From: Thiohalophilus sp.
GTDB lineage: Bacteria > Pseudomonadota > Gammaproteobacteria > UBA6429 > Thiohalophilaceae
DNA: 64,000 nt
Assembly: GCF_034521165.1 (NCBI RefSeq)
Contig: NZ_JAXHMV010000013.1
Coordinates: forward strand, 124,001 to 188,000
Reading direction: 5' to 3'
A program made the translations under genes and the position numbers. Shown one piece after another: positions 15,758 through 24,474 of the stretch (positions are counted from its first letter, which is position 1; every line of letters starts with the position of its first letter). The notes below the pieces were generated by a model, which saw only the letters and a list, made by a program, of their open reading frames with translations, was not told where the DNA came from and searched no databases.

Positions 15758-15852
15758 GTCGCGGTCGAAGCCCGCTCCTACATACCCGCTTTTGATTTAT
15801 CCACAGAACTCCCCTCGGGGGAACCCCATGTGGGAGCGCCCCACGGGCGCGA
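15758..15852. repeat. REP-like palindromic sequences
   Basis: Fragments of two common gammaproteobacterial intergenic palindromes: a CGCTCCTACA-type end (about 15772) and GTGGGAGCG with its CCCACGGGCGC partner (about 15830-15850). A related GTGGGAGCG...CGCTCCCAC pair is at 24571-24631. The rest of the gap 15664-16065 shows nothing else except an ATCGAT near 15968. Confidence 0.55.
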
Positions 15853-16065
15853 ATCAGATTGAGGCGGGTTTTTCTCTGACTGACCTGCCCCCTGTTAAAT
15901 TCCCCCGCCAGAAAATCCTGATATTTCAATAACCTGGAAAAATAGAAAATAATGATAGGTGGTGACTATCGATGCAATACAAACAAACGATTTTATATAT
16001 CAACGAGCGGCCCCGATAATGGTTCCCGTAGACAGCAAACACCCTGTTCCAAGGAGGACAAGGCG

Positions 16066-16275
16066 ATGAGCAAGACAATGAGTTTCGCAGCAGTGCATGT
16101 CACGGTGGCGTTCACAGTCGGTTATGCCATGACCGGCAGCGTGCTGGTGGGCGGGGCTCTGGCGCTGGTCGAGCCGGCTATCAATACCGTCGCCTATCAC
16201 ATTCACGAACAGGTATGGGCGCGGTTTAAATCGGTAAAGCCTGACAGTCCCCGTGATGCGCTGCCACAAGTGTAA
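16066..16275 (+). CDS. DUF2061 family small membrane protein
   Basis: A 69-residue protein with two hydrophobic segments (SFAAVHVTVAFTVGYAMTGS and VLVGGALALVEPAINTVAYH) and the conserved HVTVAF...EPAINTVAYHIHE pattern of DUF2061. The function of the family is unknown. The start is set by AAGGAGG at 16051-16057 before the ATG at 16066; an in-frame upstream ATG at 15952 gives an implausible polar extension. It lies 49 bases before the peroxiredoxin gene and may share its promoter. Confidence 0.85.
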   Translation: MSKTMSFAAVHVTVAFTVGYAMTGSVLVGGALALVEPAINTVAYHIHEQVWARFKSVKPDSPRDALPQV

Positions 16276-16324
16276 ACAAATTTTTTAATCCACTTTATTA
16301 ACTGAAACAGAAGGAGCAATACCT

Positions 16325-17059
16325 ATGTTAGAGAACAAAGAAGGTCAGACCATTCCGCAGGTGACTTTCCGTACCCGTCGGGATCATGAGTGGGTCGATG
16401 TCAGCAGTGACGATATCTTCAAGGGCAAGACCGTGGTGGTTTTCGCACTGCCGGGCGCCTTTACCCCGACCTGTTCCTCCACCCATGTGCCGCGTTACAA
16501 CCAGTTGACCCCCGCACTGAAAGAACAGGGCGTGGACGATGTGATCTGCGTGTCGGTTAACGATGCCTTCGTCATGAATGAATGGAAGAAGGAGCAGAAT
16601 GCCGACAATGTGACATTCCTGCCCGACGGTAACGGCGACTTCACCCGTGGCATGGGCATGCTGGTACCCAAGAGCGACCTGGGTTTCGGTGAACGCTCCT
16701 GGCGTTATTCCATGCTGGTCAAGGACGGCGTAATCGACAAGATGTTCATCGAGCCGGATGTGCCGGGTGATCCGTTTGAAGTCTCCGACGCGGACACCAT
16801 GCTCGAATACATCGCGCCGAATGCGAGCAAGCCGCTGGATGTGACCGTGTTCAGCCGTGAAGGTTGTCCCTACTGTGTCCGCGCCAAGGGCATGCTGCAC
16901 GATGCCGGGATCGACTTCGAGGAACTGGTCCTCAACCGCGACTTCAGCGAAGGCACCATCCGCGCTGTTTCCGGTGAAGCGACCGTGCCACAGGTGTTCA
17001 TCAACGGTGAACGCATCGGCGGCTCGGAAGCGCTGGAAGCGTATCTACGCGCAGCGTAA
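16325..17059 (+). CDS. Peroxiredoxin-glutaredoxin fusion (hybrid Prx5)
   Basis: Glutathione-dependent peroxidase that reduces H2O2 and alkyl hydroperoxides in the cytosol. The 244 residues comprise a Prx5-type domain (1-165) with peroxidatic Cys in PGAFTPTCSSTHVPRY, and a C-terminal glutaredoxin domain (172-244) with CPYC in SREGCPYCVRAK and the TVPQVFINGERIGG motif. This fusion is known from Haemophilus and Chromatium, where it draws electrons straight from glutathione. AAGGAG precedes the ATG. Glutathione reductase is the next gene, so reductant and peroxidase are encoded side by side, while gshA and gshB lie at 40628-42878. Confidence 0.96.
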   Translation: MLENKEGQTIPQVTFRTRRDHEWVDVSSDDIFKGKTVVVFALPGAFTPTCSSTHVPRYNQLTPALKEQGVDDVICVSVNDAFVMNEWKKEQNADNVTFLPDGNGDFTRGMGMLVPKSDLGFGERSWRYSMLVKDGVIDKMFIEPDVPGDPFEVSDADTMLEYIAPNASKPLDVTVFSREGCPYCVRAKGMLHDAGIDFEELVLNRDFSEGTIRAVSGEATVPQVFINGERIGGSEALEAYLRAA

Positions 17060-17068
17060 CGCTGCGCA

Positions 17069-17135
17069 GGGCCGAGTTACGAGGGACGAGTGACGAGGTA
17101 AAACCCTCCGGCCCTCGTCACTTGTACCTCGGCCC
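17069..17135. repeat. Inverted repeat between prx-grx and gor
   Basis: GGGCCGAG (17069-17076) pairs with CTCGGCCC (17128-17135), and inside it GTGACGAGG pairs with CCTCGTCAC. The ACGAG-rich wording recurs near 20205, 24505, 27340 and 27595, so this is one member of a dispersed family. It could form a strong hairpin in the prx-gor transcript. Confidence 0.75.
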
Positions 17136-17205
17136 AGTATCGGTTCGCAGAGACATGCTACGTGGAACGACGTTTAATTCAAAGACAACATTTAAAGGAT
17201 GTACC

Positions 17206-18624
17206 ATGCAGCATTATGATTTGATTGCAATCGGCGGCGGCAGTGGCGGCCTGGCCGTGGCCGAGAAGGCTGCCGGGTTTGGCAGGAAAGCGGCCGTCAT
17301 CGAATCAAAGAAAATGGGCGGGACCTGTGTGAATAACGGGTGCGTGCCCAAGAAGGTGATGTGGTATGCGGCCAATCTGGCGCATGCCGTGGATGATGCG
17401 AGCGGTTTCGGTATCCCGGCCGAGCGGGGCCGGACCGACTGGCAAAAACTGGTGGCCGGACGCGATCAGTACATTCGCAATATCAATGACTACTGGAACG
17501 GCTACGTCGATGAGCTGGGTATCGACCATATTGGCGGGACCGCCAGGTTTGTCGATGCCCATACCGTCGAAGTCAACGGGGAACAGTACCGCGCCGAGCA
17601 TATAGTGATCGCCACCGGCGGCCAACCGATCGTCCCGCCGGTGCCGGGTGCCGAGCTGGGGATTACCTCGGACGGGTTCTTTGAACTGACCGAGCAGCCG
17701 CAGAACGTTGCGGTCATCGGTGGCGGTTATATCGGCGTGGAGTTGAGTGGTGTGTTGCGCGCGCTCGGTTCCGAGGTCACGGTGATCGCCATGGAGAATC
17801 GTTTGCTGGAATTGTTCGATCCGATGATCGGCGAGGTACTGGAAAACGAGATGCACAAGCAGGGTATTGATGTGCAGACCGGCTTTCAGGTTTCGGCCCT
17901 GTCCGACAGTGCCGAAGGGGTCGTGATCGGCGGCAAGGACGGCCGCAGCCTGGCGGCGTTCGATACGGTGATCTGGGCCGTGGGCCGCACGCCCAATACC
18001 CGTGAACTGAACCTGGAAGCCGCCGGGGTGAACATGGAGCGCAACGGCATCGTGCCGGTGGATAATTTTCAGAACACCAGCGTGCCGGGGATCTATGCCA
18101 TCGGCGACATTACCGGCAAAACACCACTGACGCCGGTAGCGATCGCCGCCGGGCGGCGGCTGGCAGAACGGCTGTTCAATCACAAACCGTTCAGCAAGGT
18201 GGACTATACGAACATCCCCAGCGTGGTGTTTGCCCATCCACCGATCGGCACGGTCGGGCTCACCGAGGCCCAGGCGCGCGAGCGTTATGGTCGTGAGGTG
18301 ACGGTGTATAAAACTGAATTCACGCCAATGCGTTACGCGCTGAATGATCACGGCACAGCCACGGCCATGAAACTGGTCTGCGCCGGCAAGGACGAACAGG
18401 TGGTCGGGATCCACCTGATCGGTGACGGGGTGGACGAGATGCTGCAGGGTTTCGCGGTGGCGGTTAAGATGCAGGCCACCAAGGTCGACTTCGACAGCAC
18501 CATCGCTATTCACCCGACCAGCAGCGAGGAGCTGGTGACGCTCAGGCAGCCGGAGTCAAGTCATGACGTAGAAGATAAAACGCATGACGTGGATGCCGGC
18601 AACGAGTGGAAGGCCGTAAGCTAA
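17206..18624 (+). CDS. gor: Glutathione-disulfide reductase
   Basis: FAD-dependent reductase that regenerates glutathione using NADPH, 472 residues. It has an N-terminal FAD motif (IGGGSGGLAVAEKAA), the redox pair in GGTCVNNGCVPKKVMW, the NAD(P) site (VIGGGYIGVELSGVLRALG), the second FAD motif (GIYAIGDITGKTPLTPVAI) and the C-terminal HPTSSEELVTL with the catalytic His. The ATG at 17206 follows an AAAGGA site; the longer frame from 17122 adds residues unlike the family. It is probably co-expressed with the prx-grx gene and ends at a good terminator. Confidence 0.96.
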   Translation: MQHYDLIAIGGGSGGLAVAEKAAGFGRKAAVIESKKMGGTCVNNGCVPKKVMWYAANLAHAVDDASGFGIPAERGRTDWQKLVAGRDQYIRNINDYWNGYVDELGIDHIGGTARFVDAHTVEVNGEQYRAEHIVIATGGQPIVPPVPGAELGITSDGFFELTEQPQNVAVIGGGYIGVELSGVLRALGSEVTVIAMENRLLELFDPMIGEVLENEMHKQGIDVQTGFQVSALSDSAEGVVIGGKDGRSLAAFDTVIWAVGRTPNTRELNLEAAGVNMERNGIVPVDNFQNTSVPGIYAIGDITGKTPLTPVAIAAGRRLAERLFNHKPFSKVDYTNIPSVVFAHPPIGTVGLTEAQARERYGREVTVYKTEFTPMRYALNDHGTATAMKLVCAGKDEQVVGIHLIGDGVDEMLQGFAVAVKMQATKVDFDSTIAIHPTSSEELVTLRQPESSHDVEDKTHDVDAGNEWKAVS

Positions 18625-18637
18625 TTGACCTGTCTTA

Positions 18638-18666
18638 CAGGGGTGTACATCACCCCTGGTTCTTTT
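18638..18666 (+). terminator. Rho-independent terminator after gor
   Basis: CAGGGGTG and CACCCCTG form a perfect 8-bp stem with a 5-base loop (18638-18658), followed by GTTCTTTTAA. It is 14 bases past the gor stop. Confidence 0.85.
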
Positions 18667-18672
18667 AACCCA

Positions 18673-18803
18673 ATGTCAGGTAGCGCGATGCGCAACCTGA
18701 CCTGCATCGTCGCGCACGATTGTGAAATGGTTATTTAGTTGGGCAGGGTGCGTCCTGCGCACCGCATCCTGGATAGCCGGATAATGGTGCGTAGAACGCA
18801 CCC
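18673..18803. repeat. Two dispersed palindromic repeats
   Basis: First, a TGTCAGGT...ACCTGAC palindrome (18673-18705) of the family found at 13379 and 24637. Second, GGGTGCGT (18746-18753) pairing with ACGCACCC (18796-18803), a common gammaproteobacterial intergenic element. No gene is present between 18667 and 18886. Confidence 0.75.
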
Positions 18804-18820
18804 TATCCCTAAATGTGAGT

Positions 18821-18878
18821 CACTAGGACACGAAGCGTAAAAAATCTATATCTTGGTGTCTTCGCGTCTTGGTGGTTA
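18821..18878. repeat. Periodic inverted-repeat element A (8-nt unit NNNCNAAG)
   Basis: The right arm read on the minus strand is made of 8-nt units ending in AAG (for example ACGCGAAG). The left arm near 18825-18840 is a shorter, decayed match (GACACGAAG). It is one of several same-architecture elements in this window; see findings. Confidence 0.55.
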
Positions 18879-18886
18879 TTCTTTAT

Positions 18887-19492
18887 TTATTCGCCAGCCA
18901 CGGCCTTCTGGATCAAGGGCACCAGCGGCTCGGGCAGTTGGATATTCCCGGCCAGAGCAAACTGTTGCGCCTCGGGTGACATCTTGTTCCAGGTCTTGCG
19001 GATGATGTCGATCCACTTCTCTTCGGAGTACTCCGGGTGCTTGTTGGCAAACGCCAGCATGTAATGCTCGATAAACACCAGATCGGTGACATCTTCCAGT
19101 AACTGGGTATCCGGGTTGCTCTTCAGGCCGCGTTTGGCGACGGCTTTTTTGACCCGTTCGATGAATTCCTCATCATAGCCGGCCTGGGCCAACAGTTCGC
19201 CCGCGGTTTCGGCGTGGAACTTGTACAGGTCACTGCGCCATTTGAGATAGCCCTTGCGATCCATGGGATAGGCGTCGCGGGGGGATTTCCAGCGCTGAAT
19301 ATGCTGGGCGCGCACGGCCAGTTTGACCGCGTCATCGGCATCGGGGGCATAGCGATCGATCATGTCGCCCATGCGATACGAGTAGAGCAATTCCTTTGGC
19401 CACTCCTTCTCGCCGTCATGATCCATGTTGGGATCTTCGCGGTTGGCGGCATCAAAAAGTTCGACGGCTTGTTCAAACAGTGCTTGCGACAT
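18887..19492 (-). CDS. DUF4202 domain protein
   Basis: A 201-residue soluble protein matching the DUF4202 family by recognisable features: FEQAVELFDAANREDPN near the N-terminus, then AVRAQHIQRWKSPRDAYPMDRKGYLKWR, then DLVFIEHYMLAF. The conserved histidines and acidic residues suggest a metal-dependent, HD-like helical fold, but no activity is known. The ATG at 19492 has GGAG upstream; an in-frame TTG at 19513 is less likely. It is monocistronic, facing gor convergently. Confidence 0.82.
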   Translation of the reverse strand: MSQALFEQAVELFDAANREDPNMDHDGEKEWPKELLYSYRMGDMIDRYAPDADDAVKLAVRAQHIQRWKSPRDAYPMDRKGYLKWRSDLYKFHAETAGELLAQAGYDEEFIERVKKAVAKRGLKSNPDTQLLEDVTDLVFIEHYMLAFANKHPEYSEEKWIDIIRKTWNKMSPEAQQFALAGNIQLPEPLVPLIQKAVAGE

Positions 19493-19662
19493 ACGTTGGC
19501 TCCATTGAGTCAATCAATTTAGCGGTTATCCGGACTGATTGTGTTTAGCAGGGTTACCGTGGGTTTGAGGCAATGTCCTGCAAACAGGCGCTTCACTATT
19601 AAAGTGGAGTCCTGAGTACTTCTTTAGGCGAATCTGGAAGGAATACTATACCAGTTTCCGGA

Positions 19663-20154
19663 TCACTCTTTCAGCCATTTGCCGACATCGGGCAGGTTAT
19701 GCCCGTAGAAAAGTATCCTGTTTTCAGGGTTGACCAGGACCAGGGTGGGGGTGCCGACGACATGATAGTCCTCGGCGACATCGAGGTTATCGAGACGATC
19801 GGCCAGCACGAGATATTTGAGATCGTTGCTCCGCGCATATTCACGCACTTCCTGCGCATACTCGCCGGCGATATTGATCGCCGCCACCGTCAGGCCCCGA
19901 TCGTGATAGTGATCGTGCAGCGCGTTGAAGTCGGAAATATGCGCATAGCAGTAGACACATTCGGTCGCCCAGAACACCAGCAGCACATGCCCCTGCTGTG
20001 TCAGGGAATCCAGCGAGACCTTGTCACCTTCCAGACTGGTGAGCTCAAACCCCGGCGCCGTCTGCCCAACCCGGTGCCCCGTTTCGGCATATGACCAAGT
20101 ACAGGATATAAAAAGAAGAAAAATGGCAAGAAGAGAGCGAGGTAACAAAGTCAT
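19663..20154 (-). CDS. Secreted TlpA-like thioredoxin-fold protein
   Basis: A 163-residue protein with a cleavable signal peptide (LLPRSLLAIFLLFISCTWSYA, quoted in part) and a thioredoxin-fold domain: TAPGFELTSLEGDKVSLDSL, then FWATECVYCYAH with the CxxC pair, then the cis-Pro region VVGTPTLVLVNPENRI. It is a periplasmic thiol-disulfide reductase or peroxiredoxin-like protein of the TlpA/ResA group; its target is unknown. The ATG at 20154 gives the signal peptide. A longer frame would run into the tRNA gene upstream and is rejected. No ccm or dsb genes lie beside it. Confidence 0.87.
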   Translation of the reverse strand: MTLLPRSLLAIFLLFISCTWSYAETGHRVGQTAPGFELTSLEGDKVSLDSLTQQGHVLLVFWATECVYCYAHISDFNALHDHYHDRGLTVAAINIAGEYAQEVREYARSNDLKYLVLADRLDNLDVAEDYHVVGTPTLVLVNPENRILFYGHNLPDVGKWLKE

Positions 20155-20228
20155 ATTTGTACTCCGGAATATCCGGGGGCAAGTTGTTTTCCTCGTAACT
20201 CGCCCCTCGTACCTCGTCACTGTATTTA

Positions 20229-20305
<77 letters not shown>

Positions 20306-20362
20306 AAATTTAAAACGTCTTACCAAGCCTGCTATGAGGCTCAACCTCTCCCAAACCAACTT

Positions 20363-20574
20363 TTGTCCATGGATGGACTTATGCCACGAAGCCCATGGAC
20401 GGGCGAGAGTGGCGCTTGTCCATGGATGGACTTATGCCACGAAGCCCATGGACGGGCGAGAGTGGCGCTTGTCCATGGATGGACTTATGCCACGAAGCCC
20501 ATGGACGGGCGAGAGTGGCGCTTGTCCATGGATGGACTTATGCCACGAAGCCCATGGATGGGCGAGAGTGGTGG
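20363..20574. repeat. Four tandem copies of a 53-bp repeat
   Basis: Copies begin at 20363, 20416, 20469 and 20522, nearly identical. Each holds an internal inverted pair GTCCATGG...CCATGGAC, so each could fold on itself. There are no spacers, so this is not CRISPR. 53 is not a multiple of 3 and every frame stays open by chance, but no start or protein family supports coding. Confidence 0.95.
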
Positions 20575-20587
20575 AGCTACAGGCCCA
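20573..20587 (-). other. Duplicated fragment of the tRNA 5' end
   Basis: Fifteen bases identical to 20293-20307, covering the 5' end of the tRNA gene, directly repeated on the far side of the 53-bp array. The array is therefore bracketed by a direct repeat of tRNA sequence. Confidence 0.85.
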
Positions 20588-20607
20588 ATAAGACTGGAAG
20601 TATAACG

Positions 20608-20641
20608 AAAAAAGGCCGCCCGGGGTATCCGGGCGGCCTTT
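20608..20641 (-). terminator. Rho-independent terminator of rpoD
   Basis: Read on the minus strand, AAAGGCCGCCCGG pairs with CCGGGCGGCCTTT around a 4-5 base loop and is followed by a run of six T. It starts about 23 bases after the rpoD stop. Confidence 0.93.
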
Positions 20642-20663
20642 CTGGTGACGGCATTCGCCGGGT

Positions 20664-22505
20664 TTATTCGTAGTCGAGGAAGCTGCGCAGGTGATCCGAG
20701 CGGGTCGGATGACGCAGTTTGCGCAGCGCCTTGGCTTCGATCTGGCGAATCCGTTCGCGGGTGACATCGAACTGTTTGCCGACCTCTTCCAGGGTGTGGT
20801 CGGTATTCATGTCGATCCCGAAGCGCATGCGCAGGACCTTGGCTTCGCGCGCGGTCAGCCCTTCCAGCACACCCTGCACGGTTTCCTGCAGGCCGCTAGA
20901 GGTGGCGTGGTCCATCGGCGACAGCACGTTGAGGTCCTCGATGAAGTCGCCCAGATGGGAATCCTCGTCGTCGCCGATCGGGGTTTCCATGGAGATCGGT
21001 TCCTTGGCGATCTTCAGCACCTTGCGGACCTTGTCCTCGGGCATTTCCATGCGTTCGGCCAGCTCTTCGGGTGTCGGTTCGCGACCCATCTCCTGCAGCA
21101 TCTGCCGTGAAATACGGTTGAGCTTGTTGATGGTTTCGATCATGTGCACCGGAATACGGATGGTGCGGGCCTGGTCCGCGATGGAGCGGGTGATGGCCTG
21201 ACGAATCCACCAGGTGGCATAGGTCGAGAACTTGTAACCGCGACGGTATTCGAACTTGTCGACCGCCTTCATCAGACCGATGTTGCCTTCCTGAATCAGA
21301 TCCAGGAACTGCAGTCCACGGTTGGTATACTTCTTGGCGATGGAGATGACCAGGCGCAGGTTGGCCTCGACCATTTCTTTCTTGGCACGGCGGGCCTTGG
21401 CTTCGCCGATGGACATCTTGCGATTGATGTCCTTGATTTCGGAAATCGTCAGTCCGCAGATCTCCTCGATGGACGCCAGCTTCTGCTGGGCACGCAGGAT
21501 ATCGTCCTTGTGGTCCAGCAGGATCGGCGAGTACCTGGTGTCCGCCTTGATCTGTTCTTCCAGCCATTCGGGCTTGGCTTCATTCTCGGGGAACGAGGTA
21601 ATGAATTCCTTGCGCGGCATGTGGGCGCGATCCACGCAGATATCCATGATGGTTTTTTCATGGCTGCGAATGCGTTCGATCAGTTCACGCATGGCCATGA
21701 CCAGATTATCCACGACCTTCTGGGTCAGCTTGAGCTGCATCACCTGTTCGACCAGTTCATCGCGCAGCTTGGCGGTTTTCTTGTCGCGATGACCGTGCTT
21801 GCGGGTTGAGGTGACCAGTTTCTTGTGGGTCTTGCGAATGTTGTCAAAACGCTGCCGGGCTTCTTCCGGATCAGGACCGGTGTCGACTTCTTCGGCGTCG
21901 TCATCATCGTCGCTTTCAGTCGCGGCCGCATTGGCGTCGACCGGCGTATGGGTCGGGATCTCGTCCGGCGCATTGGGATCGATAAAGTCGGTGAGCAGAT
22001 CGGTCAGTTTCATCTCACCGGCCTCGATCTGATCCCACAGAAGCAGAATCTGGCTGACGGTTTCGGGATACATGGTCAGCGCGGAGAGCATCTGGTTGAG
22101 GCCGTCTTCGATGCGCTTGGCGATCTCGATTTCGCCGGCGCGGGTCAGCAGCTCCACGGCGCCCATTTCACGCATGTACATGCGCACGGGATCGGTGGTG
22201 CGGCCAAACTCGCTGTCGACGGAGGCCAGCGCGGCGGCGGCTTCCTCGGCGGCGTCTTCGTCCACCTCGGTGGTGGTTTCCAGGATGGTGTCGCCGTCGG
22301 GGGCCGCTTCATAGACAACGATGCCCATATCGTTGATCATCGCAACGATATCTTCGATCTGCTCGGGGTCGACAATATCATCGGGCAGGTGGTCGTTGAC
22401 CTCGGCATAGGTCAAAAACCCCTGTTCTTTACCCTTGGCAATCAACGACTTGAGCTGAGATTGCTGTTGGCTTAAATCTATCACTTCGGCTTTTGCAGGC
22501 TTCAT
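20664..22505 (-). CDS. rpoD: RNA polymerase primary sigma factor RpoD (sigma-70)
   Basis: Housekeeping sigma factor, 613 residues. It has region 1.1 at the N-terminus (QQSQLKSLIAKGKEQGFLTYAEV, in part), region 1.2 (DPVRMYMREMG), an acidic non-conserved region near 190-220, region 2 (FLDLIQEGNIGLMKAVDKF, YKFSTYATWWIRQAI), region 3, and region 4.2 with the HTH (TLEEVGKQFDVTRERIRQIE). The ATG at 22505 is chosen because MKPAKAEVIDLSQQQSQLK matches the family start. It is downstream of dnaG by 151 bases and ends at a strong terminator. Order and strand match the macromolecular synthesis operon. Confidence 0.98.
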   Translation of the reverse strand: MKPAKAEVIDLSQQQSQLKSLIAKGKEQGFLTYAEVNDHLPDDIVDPEQIEDIVAMINDMGIVVYEAAPDGDTILETTTEVDEDAAEEAAAALASVDSEFGRTTDPVRMYMREMGAVELLTRAGEIEIAKRIEDGLNQMLSALTMYPETVSQILLLWDQIEAGEMKLTDLLTDFIDPNAPDEIPTHTPVDANAAATESDDDDDAEEVDTGPDPEEARQRFDNIRKTHKKLVTSTRKHGHRDKKTAKLRDELVEQVMQLKLTQKVVDNLVMAMRELIERIRSHEKTIMDICVDRAHMPRKEFITSFPENEAKPEWLEEQIKADTRYSPILLDHKDDILRAQQKLASIEEICGLTISEIKDINRKMSIGEAKARRAKKEMVEANLRLVISIAKKYTNRGLQFLDLIQEGNIGLMKAVDKFEYRRGYKFSTYATWWIRQAITRSIADQARTIRIPVHMIETINKLNRISRQMLQEMGREPTPEELAERMEMPEDKVRKVLKIAKEPISMETPIGDDEDSHLGDFIEDLNVLSPMDHATSSGLQETVQGVLEGLTAREAKVLRMRFGIDMNTDHTLEEVGKQFDVTRERIRQIEAKALRKLRHPTRSDHLRSFLDYE

Positions 22506-22656
22506 TCTAGTCAGATTCCAAAATAGCGGCGTAAAACCATCCAATTTTACACTAATTTTCCCGATTATCCAGGTAACCGGGGCGTCTCGCGGGGGCAGGT
22601 GCCCTCTATATGACGGCACGAACCCCCGATTTATTTAATTTTTCCTGAAAATTTCG

Positions 22657-24474
22657 TCAGTGGAACAGCTGGCTGGACAGTTGCCGGATTTCGACCTTCT
22701 CCTCCAGCGTGAGGTTGCCATGGTTAGACTTGGCCATCAGCATATCGTAGCGGGCTTCCAGCCGGTGCCGGTCCAGGGACTCGATGGCGGCCGTAAATTC
22801 GTGCTTCAGACTCGCTTCATCATCGATTTCCGGTTGCCAGGCGGCCAGTTTTTCCAGGTGCCGGGCGTGCTCTGTATCGCGCCAGCGCTCGATCAGAGCA
22901 CTGGTGGTTAGATTGGGGTGGTGACGCAAAGTTTCAAGCACGGCGACCAATAAATCGATCCCCGGAATCTCCAGCTGGGCAAGGCGCTGCGGATCCCCCG
23001 CCTCTGGCGCCAGGGCCGGGTTGTGCAGCAGCCGCGCCAGCGCCCGGCGCACCGGGGAAAAGGGTTGCCGTTCCTGCCCGCCACGGGCGCGCTGTGGCGC
23101 TCGGGAGGGCCCTCCGGGCATGTCCGGGGGCGTATCGCCGGCCTCCCCCCGCTGGCGCGGGGGCCTGGTCTGGCTGAGTGCCGTCTCGATCCGATGCTCG
23201 TCAATCCGCGCCAGTTGCGCCAGCTGGCTGATCATCATCTGCCGGTAGACCCCCGGCGGCAGTCTGGCCAGCAGCGGCCGGGCCTGTTCCACCAGGTTGG
23301 CCCGCCCGTCGATGGAGGCGGTATCGTTCTGCGCGCTGAGGCGGTTGAACAGATAATCGGAAAAGGGCGCCGCGCGGCTCACCTGCTGCTCGAATTCGGC
23401 CTGGCCTACCTGGCGCACCAGGGTGTCGGGATCCTCGCCCTCGGGCAGGAACAAAAAGCGGATCTGGCGTCCCTCGCGCATCACCGGCAGGGCGTTTTCC
23501 ATGGCTCGCCAGGCCGCCTCGCGCCCGGCCCGATCCCCGTCGAAGCAGAACACCACCTCGGACGTGACCTTGAACAGCTGTTGCAGGTGATCGGCGGTGG
23601 TGGCGGTGCCCAGGGTGGCGACCGCGTAGCGGATATCGAACTGGGCCAGCGACACCACGTCCATATAGCCTTCCACCACCAGCAGGCGGGGAATCTGGCG
23701 CAGCGCCTGGCGCGCCTCGTACAGCCCGTAGAGCTCGCGGCCCTTGTGAAACAGCGGGGTTTCCGGGGAGTTCAGGTATTTGGGTGAATCCTCATCGGAG
23801 AGTACCCGCCCCCCGAAGGCGATGGTACGCCCGCGCCGATCGCGGATGGGGAACATGATCCGGTGGCGAAAGCGGTCGTAGCGCTTGCCCTCGTCTTTTT
23901 CGATCAGCATCCCGGTGGTCACCAGCTGTTTCTGGCGTTCGGCGGAGGTGCCGAGCTTTTTGTGCAGATTGTCCCAGCCCGGCGGGGCATAGCCGATGCC
24001 GAATTCGGCGGCGATCCGCCCGCTCAGGCCCCGGCCCTTGAGATAGTCCACCGCCGCCTGGCGCTGCGGGTGGTCGCGCAACTGCTGGCGGTAATAGTCA
24101 TCCGCCTGCTGCATCAGGGCATAAAGATCGTCCGTCTCGCGGCTGGCCTGGCGCGGTGTGTCACCGCCCCGTCCGCCTTCGTAAGGCACCGTCATCCCGG
24201 CCTGACGGGCCAGCTCCTCGACCGATTCGGGGAAGGTCAGATGCTCGTATTCCATCAGAAAACCGATAGCGGTGCCGTGGGCGCCGCAGCCGAAGCAGTG
24301 ATAGAACTGCTTGTTCTGGCTGACAGTGAATGAGGGGGTCTTCTCGTTATGAAACGGACAGCACGCCTTGTACTCGTGGCCGGCCTTTTTCAGCGGCACA
24401 CGCGCATCGATCACATCGACAATGTCGATGCGGCTCATCAGCTCATCAATAAAGGATTGGGGGATCAAGGCCAT
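22657..24474 (-). CDS. dnaG: DNA primase DnaG
   Basis: Synthesises RNA primers at the replication fork. The 605 residues comprise an N-terminal CHC2 zinc-binding domain (CPFHNEKTPSF...FYHCFGCGAHG), the RNA-polymerase core with the TOPRIM domain (VEGYMDVVSLAQFDI, CFDGDRAGREAAWRAM), and a C-terminal DnaB-interaction domain after a Pro/Arg-rich linker near 430-465. The ATG at 24472-24474 gives the family start MALIPQSFIDELMSRIDIVDVI; the open frame upstream runs into repeat DNA and is not coding. Usually rpsU and yqeY lie directly upstream, but here a 983-base repeat region intervenes. Confidence 0.98.
   Translation of the reverse strand: MALIPQSFIDELMSRIDIVDVIDARVPLKKAGHEYKACCPFHNEKTPSFTVSQNKQFYHCFGCGAHGTAIGFLMEYEHLTFPESVEELARQAGMTVPYEGGRGGDTPRQASRETDDLYALMQQADDYYRQQLRDHPQRQAAVDYLKGRGLSGRIAAEFGIGYAPPGWDNLHKKLGTSAERQKQLVTTGMLIEKDEGKRYDRFRHRIMFPIRDRRGRTIAFGGRVLSDEDSPKYLNSPETPLFHKGRELYGLYEARQALRQIPRLLVVEGYMDVVSLAQFDIRYAVATLGTATTADHLQQLFKVTSEVVFCFDGDRAGREAAWRAMENALPVMREGRQIRFLFLPEGEDPDTLVRQVGQAEFEQQVSRAAPFSDYLFNRLSAQNDTASIDGRANLVEQARPLLARLPPGVYRQMMISQLAQLARIDEHRIETALSQTRPPRQRGEAGDTPPDMPGGPSRAPQRARGGQERQPFSPVRRALARLLHNPALAPEAGDPQRLAQLEIPGIDLLVAVLETLRHHPNLTTSALIERWRDTEHARHLEKLAAWQPEIDDEASLKHEFTAAIESLDRHRLEARYDMLMAKSNHGNLTLEEKVEIRQLSSQLFH

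Noticed and set aside
20363..20574. Possible CRISPR array
   Set aside because: Tandem identical 53-bp units with no unique spacers and no cas genes.
20334..20673. Overlapping open frames through the 53-bp repeats
   Set aside because: Four copies of a 53-base unit keep all frames open by chance; they run into the tRNA fragment and the rpoD terminator.
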